Of a stretch of DNA of 40,792 bases, positions 17,443 through 23,723 are shown one piece after another; position 1 is the first letter of the stretch; every line of letters starts with the position of its first letter. Under the pieces are notes generated by a model that was given only the letters and a program-made list of their open reading frames with translations, made no database searches and was not told where the DNA came from. The translations under genes and the position numbers were made by a program. Source of the DNA: DATCJU01 sp036562635 (GTDB taxonomy: Bacteria > Actinomycetota > Actinomycetes > Mycobacteriales > Pseudonocardiaceae); assembly GCA_036562635.1 (NCBI GenBank), contig DATCJU010000158.1, positions 1 to 40,792 of the forward strand. Reading direction: 5' to 3'.

Positions 17443-18609
17443 ATGTGGTGCGGCGGACGCCGGGTCGCGACGACACTGCTGGCACTGGGACTGGTCACCA
17501 CCGGGTGCGGGACGGCACCGGAACCCGGTGAACCCGGCCCGGCGCTCGGCATGGAACCCGCGGCCGCCGCACCACCGAGCAGTGTCGAACCGCAGCCGGA
17601 GCGGTTCACCCTGGTGGCCAGCGGTGACGTGCTGATCCACACGCCGCTGATCGCCCAGTCCGTCGCCGAGGGCCGTGCCCGGGGCGGGCGGGACTTCCGG
17701 CCGCTGTTCTCCGGGGTGCAGCCGGTGGTGTCGGAGGCCGACCTGGCGATCTGCCATCTGGAGGTGCCGCTGGGGGACGCCGACGGACCGTTCCGGGGCT
17801 ACCCGGTGTTCAACGCTCCGCCGGAGGTCGCCGAGGCGCTGGCCGCCACCGGCTACGACGCGTGCACCACCGCCTCCAACCACACCCTGGACCAGGGAGA
17901 GCAGGGGGTGGCCACCACCCTGGAGGCACTGGACGCGGCGGGGATCCGGCACACCGGCTCGGCCCGCACCAAGCAGGAGGCCGAGCAACCGCTCCTGCTG
18001 GAGGTGAACGGGGCGCGTGTCGGGCTGGTGTCCTTCACCTACGGCTTCAACGGCTTCCAACGCCCCCAGGGCAAGGAGTGGATGGCCAACCTGCTGGACG
18101 TCGAGGAGGTGCTGGCCCAGGCCAGGGCGGCCCGGCGGGCGGGTGCCGACGTGGTGGTCGTCGCCCTGCACTGGGGGGCGGAGTACCAGCACGCGCCCAC
18201 CGAGGAGCAGCAGGCACTGGCCCGGCAACTTCTTCCGGACCCCGACATCGACCTGATCATCGGGCACCACGCCCACGTGGTGCAGCCGTTCGAACGGATC
18301 GGCGACGAGTGGGTGGCCTACGGCCTGGGCAACCACGTGGCGGTGCAGGCCCTGGCGAACGGCAGGACCGAGGAAGGGGTGATCGCCCGGTTCACCTTCG
18401 CCCGGGACGGGGACCGCTGGCGGGTGGAGCAGGCCGAGTACCTGCCCACCCTGATCAAGCTGGGCTCACCGGTGCGGGTGGTGGACCTCACCGCACCCGA
18501 CGGGGGAGGGATCGATCCGGAGCGCCGTGCCAGGGCGTTGGAACGCATCGACGAGGTGGTGCTCAGCCGTGGCGCGGCGGAGGCGGGGCTGACCCGGCCC
18601 GGTCGATGA
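17443..18609 (+). CDS. CapA-family (PGA_cap) metallophosphatase-fold lipoprotein
   Basis: 388 aa. Lipoprotein signal with lipobox TTGC (Cys22), then a Pro/Ala-rich spacer and a CapA/PgsA-type calcineurin-like domain: VASGDVLIHTPLI, CHLEVPLGD, TTASNHTLDQGEQG, LHWGAEYQHAPTEEQQALARQLL and LIIGHHAHVVQPFE. The Asp-Val, Asn-His and Gly-His-His-Ala-His residues are the metal-site pattern. The family is linked to poly-gamma-glutamate capsule synthesis, but stand-alone actinobacterial copies lack the other pgs genes, as here, so the substrate is unknown. ATG with GGGGAGG five bases upstream. It converges on the XPB gene with a 24-bp gap. Confidence 0.88.
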   Translation: MWCGGRRVATTLLALGLVTTGCGTAPEPGEPGPALGMEPAAAAPPSSVEPQPERFTLVASGDVLIHTPLIAQSVAEGRARGGRDFRPLFSGVQPVVSEADLAICHLEVPLGDADGPFRGYPVFNAPPEVAEALAATGYDACTTASNHTLDQGEQGVATTLEALDAAGIRHTGSARTKQEAEQPLLLEVNGARVGLVSFTYGFNGFQRPQGKEWMANLLDVEEVLAQARAARRAGADVVVVALHWGAEYQHAPTEEQQALARQLLPDPDIDLIIGHHAHVVQPFERIGDEWVAYGLGNHVAVQALANGRTEEGVIARFTFARDGDRWRVEQAEYLPTLIKLGSPVRVVDLTAPDGGGIDPERRARALERIDEVVLSRGAAEAGLTRPGR

Positions 18610-18633
18610 CCCGCACCCTCGCGGTGGTCCCGG

Positions 18634-20295
18634 TCAGCCCACCTCGGGGAGGGCGGGCCCGAGCAGGTCCTCGGCGTCGACGATCCGGTATGCGTAGCCC
18701 TGCTCGGCGAGGAAGCGCTGCCGGTGGGCGGCGTAGTCGGTGTCCAGGGTGTCCCGGGCCACCACCGAGTAGAAGTGGGCCTGCCGGCCGTCCCCCTTGG
18801 GGCGGAGCAGGCGGCCCAGCCGTTGCGCCTCCTCCTGCCGGGACCCGAACGTGCCGGAGACCTGGACCGCGACCGAGGCCTCGGGCAGGTCGATGGAGAA
18901 GTTGGCGACCTTGGACACCACGAGGGTGCGCAGCTCCCCGCGTCGGAACGCGTCGAACAGCGCCTCGCGCTCCCGGTTGCGGGTCGAACCCTGCACGATC
19001 GGCGCGTCCAGCGCCGCACCCAGTTCCTCCAGCTGGTCCAGGTAGGCGCCGATGACCAGTGCCTGCTCCCCCGGGTGCCGGTCCAGGATCGCCCGGACCA
19101 CCGGAAGCTTGGTGCGGGCCGTGGAGCACAGCTTGTAGCGCTCCTCCGGGTCGGCCGTGGCGTAGGACAGCCGCTCGGCGTCGGTCAGCGTCACCCGCAC
19201 CTCGACGCACTCCGCGGGGGCGATCCAGCCCTGGGCCTCGATGTCCTTCCACGGCGCGTCGTACCGCTTGGGGCCGATCAGGGAGAACACGTCCCCTTCA
19301 CGGCCGTCCTCACGCACCAGCGTGGCGGTCAGCCCCAGGCGGCGACGTGACTGCAGATCGGCCGTCATCCGGAACACGGGGGCGGGCAGCAGGTGCACCT
19401 CGTCGTAGATGATCAGGCCCCAGTCCCGGGAGTCGAACAGCTCGAGATGCCGGTACTCCCCCTTGGTCTTCCGGGTGATCACCTGGTAGGTGGCGATGGT
19501 GACCGGGCGGATCTCCTTCTTCTCTCCCGAGTACTCGCCGATCTCGTCCTCGGTCAGCGAGGTCCGCGCCACCAGTTCGCGCTTCCACTGCCGTCCCGCC
19601 ACGGTGTTGGTGACCAGGATCAGCGTGGTCGCCTGGGCCTGGGCCATGGCCGCCGCCCCGACCAGCGTTTTTCCGGCGCCGCACGGGAGCACGACCACAC
19701 CGGACCCGCCGGCCCAGAACGCCTGCGCCGCCTGGCGCTGGTAGTCGCGCAACGTCCAACCGTCCTCGACCAGGTTGATCGGGTGGTGCTCGCCGTCGAC
19801 GTAACCGGCCAGGTCCTCGGCCGGCCAGCCCACCTTCAGCAGCGCCTGCTTGAGCCGGCCCCGCTCGCTGGGGTGCACCACGACGGTGTCCTCGTCGATG
19901 CGCGCTCCGAGCATCGGGGTGATCTTCTTGTTGCGCAGCACCTCCTCCAGCACCGCGCGGTCCAGGGAGACCATCACCAGGCCGTGTGCCGGGTGGTTGA
20001 GCAGCTGGAGCCGGCCGAACCGACCCATGGTGTCCACGATGTCGACCAGCAGCGGCTGCGGTACCGGGTAGCGCGAGTACCGCACGAGGGCGTCCACCAC
20101 CTGTTCGGCGTCGTGCCCCGCCGCGCGCGCGTTCCACAGGGCCAGCGGGGTGACCCGGTAGGTGTGCACGTGCTCGGGTGCGCGTTCCAGCTCGGCGAAC
20201 GGGGCGATCGCGATGCGCGCCTCGTCGGCGAGGGGGTGGTCGACCTCCAGCAGCAGGGTCTTGTCGGACTGGACGATCAGCGGTCCGTCGGTCAC
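18634..20295 (-). CDS. XPB/Rad25-type DNA repair helicase
   Basis: 553 aa superfamily 2 helicase. An N-terminal XPB damage-recognition-type domain (about 1-180) precedes Walker A PCGAGKTLVGAA (Lys209), DEVH box (Asp298), motif III LGLTATL, the RED motif REDG that XPB uses to open DNA, and motif VI QRLGRLLRPKGDG. Bacterial XPB proteins unwind DNA 3'-5' and are homologous to the TFIIH subunit; their repair role in actinobacteria is only partly defined. The GTG at 20295 has GGAAGGA upstream. In M. tuberculosis the equivalent (Rv0861c) sits next to a helicase-associated protein gene; here that partner is 14 kb away at 34324. Confidence 0.95.
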   Translation of the reverse strand: MTDGPLIVQSDKTLLLEVDHPLADEARIAIAPFAELERAPEHVHTYRVTPLALWNARAAGHDAEQVVDALVRYSRYPVPQPLLVDIVDTMGRFGRLQLLNHPAHGLVMVSLDRAVLEEVLRNKKITPMLGARIDEDTVVVHPSERGRLKQALLKVGWPAEDLAGYVDGEHHPINLVEDGWTLRDYQRQAAQAFWAGGSGVVVLPCGAGKTLVGAAAMAQAQATTLILVTNTVAGRQWKRELVARTSLTEDEIGEYSGEKKEIRPVTIATYQVITRKTKGEYRHLELFDSRDWGLIIYDEVHLLPAPVFRMTADLQSRRRLGLTATLVREDGREGDVFSLIGPKRYDAPWKDIEAQGWIAPAECVEVRVTLTDAERLSYATADPEERYKLCSTARTKLPVVRAILDRHPGEQALVIGAYLDQLEELGAALDAPIVQGSTRNREREALFDAFRRGELRTLVVSKVANFSIDLPEASVAVQVSGTFGSRQEEAQRLGRLLRPKGDGRQAHFYSVVARDTLDTDYAAHRQRFLAEQGYAYRIVDAEDLLGPALPEVG

Positions 20296-20323
20296 GGGCT
20301 CGGTTCCTTCCGGCCGGGCGAGC

Positions 20324-20337
20324 GGTAAACCGTTACC
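20324..20337. promoter_or_regulatory. Palindrome in the XPB upstream region
   Basis: GGTAA-ACCG-TTACC lies about 30 nt upstream of the XPB start, where a promoter would be expected. It may be an operator; no matching regulator is recognised. Confidence 0.3.
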
Positions 20338-20421
20338 CAGTGTTCCACCATTCGGAGACCGCGGTCACGGGCTCGGTGGCCGAGGCGTGGTTGTTGCTCG
20401 GACCACGGATCGAGGAAACCG

Positions 20422-20451
20422 TTCACACGTCGTTGATCTTTCCGCTAACTT
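20422..20451 (+). promoter_or_regulatory. Promoter for the first eight-Cys paralogue
   Basis: TTCACA (20422-20427, 5 of 6 to TTGACA), 18-nt spacer, TAACTT (20446-20451). It gives a leader of about 60 nt. Confidence 0.55.
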
Positions 20452-20465
20452 TCACCCCCTGGTGA

Positions 20466-20510
20466 GGAGGCCGTCTTGGCCTCCGTATGTCTTTATGTCC
20501 TTTTTGTCCG
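20466..20510 (+). promoter_or_regulatory. Terminator-like hairpin with T-rich tract in the leader (possible attenuator)
   Basis: GGAGGCC-GTCTT-GGCCTCC (20466-20484) is a perfect 7-bp stem. It is followed by a T-rich run with TTTAT and TTTTT (to 20510), between the promoter and the ATG at 20521. T-tracts are rare in this genome, so the arrangement resembles an intrinsic terminator inside the 5' leader. Confidence 0.45.
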
Positions 20511-20520
20511 AGAGGGTTCG

Positions 20521-21288
20521 ATGTCTGTCCCCATGCCACCGGGCGGCCCCTATCCATCTGCTCCGCCCCCTGCTGGGCCGTTCCCTCCGCCGGCGCCTCC
20601 GGCGGCACCGCCCGCCGGGTTCGCCGGCCCGGCCCCGGCCGGCCAGCCGTTCGCCGCTCCGCCGCCAGCCGCGCCGCCGGGACCAGGAATGCCGCCGCCG
20701 GCCGCGCCGCCGGGACCAGGAATGCCGCCGCCGGGACCGGGGATGCCGGGACCCGTTCCGCCGGCCAAACCCCGCACCGGTTGCGGTGCCCGGGTGGCGG
20801 GTCTGGTGGTGACTCTCGTGGTGGTGGCCCTGATCGCCGTCGTGCGTTACGCCATCAACTACGCCACCGACGACGGGGCGAAGGCGGAGGTCGGTGACTG
20901 CGCCAGCGCCTCGCAGGATATTGGCAAGAGCGCCGAGTACGAGGCGCTGTCGTGCTCGGACCCCAACGCCGTCTACAAGGTGGCCAAGGTGCTCGACAAC
21001 TCGTCGGGAAACTGCCCGTCGGGTGACTATGCGACGTACACGGTGTCGCAGCGGCGCGGCCCCAGTTACAGACTCTGCCTGATGTTGAACGTCACCGAGG
21101 GCGAGTGCATCGTCCAGGAAATCGTGACGAAAAACACCAAGAAGGTGAGTTGCACCGAGTCGGGTGCCTACGAGGTGACGAAGGTGGTGTCCACCTCCGA
21201 GGGCGACTCGGCGTGCGGCAGGGACGACGACGGGTACTTCGTCTATTCCGAGCCGCCGACCACCATCTGCCTTGCAGAGGCATCCTGA
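20521..21288 (+). CDS. Pro-rich, single-span membrane protein with eight-Cys exported domain (paralogue 1)
   Basis: 255 aa. Residues 1-85: Pro/Ala/Gly-rich cytosolic arm including two exact copies of an 11-residue unit. One membrane span is at about 91-112. Outside lies a domain from about 124 to 255 with eight cysteines (Cys127 to Cys250). Framing motifs: EVGDC, VYKVAKVLDNSSGNCP, YRLCLML, EGEC, VSC, AYEVTKVV, PPTTIC. The two halves of the domain repeat the same G-D/E-C ... C ... KV ... C ... C plan. The pattern resembles the actinobacterial LppU/SCO3897-type family, function unknown; I assign none. ATG 20521 follows GAGAGGG; a TTG 45 nt upstream is less likely. Two paralogues follow directly. 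Confidence 0.8.
   Translation: MSVPMPPGGPYPSAPPPAGPFPPPAPPAAPPAGFAGPAPAGQPFAAPPPAAPPGPGMPPPAAPPGPGMPPPGPGMPGPVPPAKPRTGCGARVAGLVVTLVVVALIAVVRYAINYATDDGAKAEVGDCASASQDIGKSAEYEALSCSDPNAVYKVAKVLDNSSGNCPSGDYATYTVSQRRGPSYRLCLMLNVTEGECIVQEIVTKNTKKVSCTESGAYEVTKVVSTSEGDSACGRDDDGYFVYSEPPTTICLAEAS
20668..20733 (+). repeat. Perfect 33-bp tandem duplication in paralogue 1
   Basis: Bases 20668-20700 and 20701-20733 are identical, each encoding AAPPGPGMPPP. A third, partial copy follows. Exact identity indicates recent expansion of the Pro-rich arm. Confidence 0.9.
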
Positions 21289-21620
21289 TCGCGGATAAGG
21301 GATTCCGGAGATCCGGGACATCGCACTGGCGTCAGGCGAGAGCGGTGTCCGCAGTACCGGTGCGGTGAGTTTCGAGGCCGTTCGTGTCGGGCGCAATCCT
21401 CCGCCGGCGCGGGCGGCCTCCACGTTTCCCGTCACGTTACTTTTCGTGATCTTTTTGTCACGCAGTGCACAGGAATACGGTTTTCTTCTGTCGGTGGAGT
21501 TCCATGGTGAACTCGCAGCGGCAAACCTCGTGAGACTGTCCGAACCTTTCGCTACCGTTCGAACACCGTGATCAGCCCGGACGACTGTTGCTCGTTCGCG
21601 GTTGCCGAGGAAAGGAAGCG
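21289..21620 (+). other. 332-bp spacer between paralogues 1 and 2
   Basis: No gene is seen. The stretch is AT-richer than its surroundings. It contains CGTGA-N8-TCACG (21445-21462) and a plausible promoter for paralogue 2, TGAGAC (21531-21536) and TACCGT (21553-21558), spaced by 16 nt. GAGGAAAGGAAG precedes the next ATG. The spacer suggests each paralogue is expressed from its own promoter. Confidence 0.5.
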
Positions 21621-22313
21621 ATGACCACCCCCATGCAGCCAGGTGGCGCGACCCCGCCTGCACAGCCGAACCCGAACCAGCCGAACCCGAACCAGCCGGT
21701 GCCGGGTCAGCCGGTGCCGGGTCAGCCGGTTGCCGGTGGGCCGTTCCCGGGGCAGCCCGGTGCCGGTGGGCCGTTCCCGGGCCAGCCGGCCCCGGCTGCA
21801 CAGCCACCGGCCAAGAAGAAGTCGGTGGTGCGTGTCATCGTCTCGGTCGCCGCCGCGATCCTGGTGCTCGTTGTGGGCTTCGTCTCCTCCCTCAACGACC
21901 CCCGGCAGGCCGAGGTGGGTGACTGTGCCAGGATCACCGGCCCGAGGGACGACCCGGAGTACACGAAGCTGGACTGCAGCGACAACGAGGCGATCTACCA
22001 GGTCGCCAAGGTGTTGGACGACTCGGACGCCGAATGTCCGGAGGGTGAGTACGACGAACTGGTCATGGAGGAGACCAGGGGCTCGGGCTACAAGCTCTGC
22101 CTGATGCCGAACCTGTCCGAAGGCGACTGCATCTCCGAGGGCAAGGACGAGGACGGCCCGTCGGTCGTCAAGGGCAACTGCGATGCCTCCGGTGCGCTCC
22201 GGGTCGCGAAGGTGATCAAGGGGCAGAACGACTCGTCGCTCTGCCTGGCCGAGGAGGCGATCGTGCTCTCCTACGCCGAGCCTCCGGTGACCTACTGCCT
22301 GAAGGAAGCCTGA
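21621..22313 (+). CDS. Pro-rich, single-span membrane protein with eight-Cys exported domain (paralogue 2)
   Basis: 230 aa. The cytosolic arm (1-67) is built of NPNQP, VPGQP and GGPFPGQP repeats, different in wording from paralogue 1 but the same in kind. One span is at about 69-91. The exported domain (about 96-230) keeps all eight cysteines and the landmarks EVGDC, AIYQVAKVLDDSDAECP, YKLCLMPNLSEGDC, ALRVAKVI and PPVTYCLKEA. The extracellular part is strongly acidic. ATG at 21621 is preceded by AAGGAAG. Function unknown; likely works at the cell surface. The closeness of the exported domain to paralogue 1, against the divergent arms, indicates gene duplication with relaxed arms. Confidence 0.8.
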   Translation: MTTPMQPGGATPPAQPNPNQPNPNQPVPGQPVPGQPVAGGPFPGQPGAGGPFPGQPAPAAQPPAKKKSVVRVIVSVAAAILVLVVGFVSSLNDPRQAEVGDCARITGPRDDPEYTKLDCSDNEAIYQVAKVLDDSDAECPEGEYDELVMEETRGSGYKLCLMPNLSEGDCISEGKDEDGPSVVKGNCDASGALRVAKVIKGQNDSSLCLAEEAIVLSYAEPPVTYCLKEA

Positions 22314-22372
22314 CCCCACACCGCGAGCAGGCCGGCGCCGCGGATCCGGCGTCGACGAGGTCATCGTTCGTT

Positions 22373-22411
22373 CCGTCGCGGGCCCGCACCGCCGGTGCGG
22401 GCCCGCGACGG
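22373..22411 (+). terminator. 18-bp perfect hairpin after paralogue 2
   Basis: 22373-22390 pairs without mismatch to 22394-22411 around a GCC loop, 59 nt past the stop. It is very stable and GC-rich, followed by TTGAG but no U-tract. Confidence 0.75.
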
Positions 22412-22519
22412 TTGAGATTGAGGAAGTGAATGGTCCCAGCTCTGTGAAACGACTGCCGCGCGACGGCATGTTCTTGGCAAGCTGGCGATTCGCACCCACC
22501 TTCGACGCCAAGGGGAACC

Positions 22520-23377
22520 ATGACGAGCTCCAACGGCCCGTTCGGTCCGGGCGGTTACGACCCGTACGGTGCCGCCGGTGGCGGCCAGCCCCAGCCGGGC
22601 TTCCCGCAGTCGGACCCCTACGGTCTTCCGGCCCAGTCGGGGGCGACACCGCAGCCCTACTACGGCAGCTACACCCCGTACACCGGCCCCACACCCGAGG
22701 GCGCCACCCAGCCCTTGTACGGCATGTCCCCTTCCTCGGAACCGCCCAAGCGTGGGGGGCGCACCGGTATGTGGGTGGCGCTGTCCCTGGTGGCGGTCCT
22801 GCTGATCGTGGGCGGTGTGTTCGTCTACCTGAACCTGGGGTCCGACGACGACTCCGGCACCACCGTGGCGGCTCCCACCTCCACCACCAGCACCACGACC
22901 GCCGAGAAGACCCGCACCCGTCCCACCACGTCCCAGACCACGACCACCAAGAACAGTGACGGGCGGAAGCCGCAGGTCGGGGACTGCGCGAACCTGGTCG
23001 GTGACATGACCAGCGCCACGCTCACGATCCACCCCTGTGACTCGGTCGAGGCGAAGCTGAAGGTGGCCGTGGTGTTCGACACGACGAGCGCCACCTGTCC
23101 GAACGAGGACTACAGCGAGTACTACGAGACGCGTCTGGTCGGCCCCGAGTTCAAGGTGTGCCTGATCCCCAACCTGATCGAGGGGGCCTGTTACACGGTG
23201 GACGGTGCCGGTGACAAGGACACCGACCTGCGCAAGGTCTCGTGCGAGGACGAGTCGGCCCGGCTCAGGGTCAGCAGGGTGGCCGAGGGAGAGGTCGACG
23301 AGGGTATCTGCGGGGAGGGCGCCCACGGCGCCGCCTACCCCGAACCGCCCGTCACCTACTGCCTGGAACTTCTGTGA
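22520..23377 (+). CDS. Gly/Tyr/Pro-rich, single-span membrane protein with eight-Cys exported domain (paralogue 3)
   Basis: 285 aa. The cytosolic arm (1-80) is rich in Gly, Pro, Tyr and Gln (for example GGYDPYGAAGGGQPQPG). The membrane span is at about 84-104. A Thr/Ser-rich stalk (about 108-145, likely O-glycosylated by analogy with other exported actinobacterial Thr-rich stalks) leads to the domain that starts QVGDC. All eight cysteines and the LKVAVVFD, FKVCLIPNLIEGAC, LRVSRVA and PPVTYCLELL landmarks are retained. ATG follows AAGGGGAACC. It has its own leader after the strong terminator of paralogue 2. Function unknown; the most divergent of the three. Confidence 0.8.
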   Translation: MTSSNGPFGPGGYDPYGAAGGGQPQPGFPQSDPYGLPAQSGATPQPYYGSYTPYTGPTPEGATQPLYGMSPSSEPPKRGGRTGMWVALSLVAVLLIVGGVFVYLNLGSDDDSGTTVAAPTSTTSTTTAEKTRTRPTTSQTTTTKNSDGRKPQVGDCANLVGDMTSATLTIHPCDSVEAKLKVAVVFDTTSATCPNEDYSEYYETRLVGPEFKVCLIPNLIEGACYTVDGAGDKDTDLRKVSCEDESARLRVSRVAEGEVDEGICGEGAHGAAYPEPPVTYCLELL

Positions 23378-23673
23378 TCTCGACGGATGTGTCGGTCCGG
23401 TCGTTCGGAGTGTGACGGCCGGACGCCCTTCTCACTGGACAGAAAAGGATTCTTGCCGAGCAACGAATTCGTGAGCTCTGCGTCTCCTGGAGGGAAGCGT
23501 TCGTCCACACCGGCTGTCGGGCGGTGAGTGCGGAATCGCCGTCCGGCGTCCAAGGAGCGGAAGGGCACATGAATTTCGACCGGTTGTCGGCGTTGCCACG
23601 GGGTTCGTCGCGCTGCTCACGGGAGTGACCGCCGACGTGCCGTCGATGTGTCGTGGTGCGCTGACCCGGACGA
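23378..23673 (+). other. Spacer without a convincing gene
   Basis: No coding region is supported. An ATG at 23569 with AAGGAGCGGAAGGG upstream opens only a 19-codon frame. Shifted by one frame, the following bases would encode a hydrophobic run (VVGVATGFVALLTGV) like a signal peptide, so a decayed exported-protein gene is possible but unproven. Confidence 0.3.
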
Positions 23674-23714
23674 CGGAAGGCCCGGAGAACCCTTCGGGCG
23701 CTCCGGGCCTTCCG
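23674..23714. terminator. Terminator at the end of the ABC transporter operon
   Basis: CGGAAGGCCCGGAG (23674-23687) pairs perfectly with CTCCGGGCCTTCCG (23701-23714), 14 bp with a 13-nt loop. It stands 9 nt past the ATPase stop and could act in both directions. Confidence 0.75.
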
Positions 23715-23723
23715 TTGCGGAAC

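Noticed and set aside
23569..23660. Possible decayed exported-protein gene (hydrophobic run one frame off a short ATG frame)
   Set aside because: Only 19 codons before stop in the ATG frame and no continuing homology in the shifted frame; noted as a spacer remark instead.
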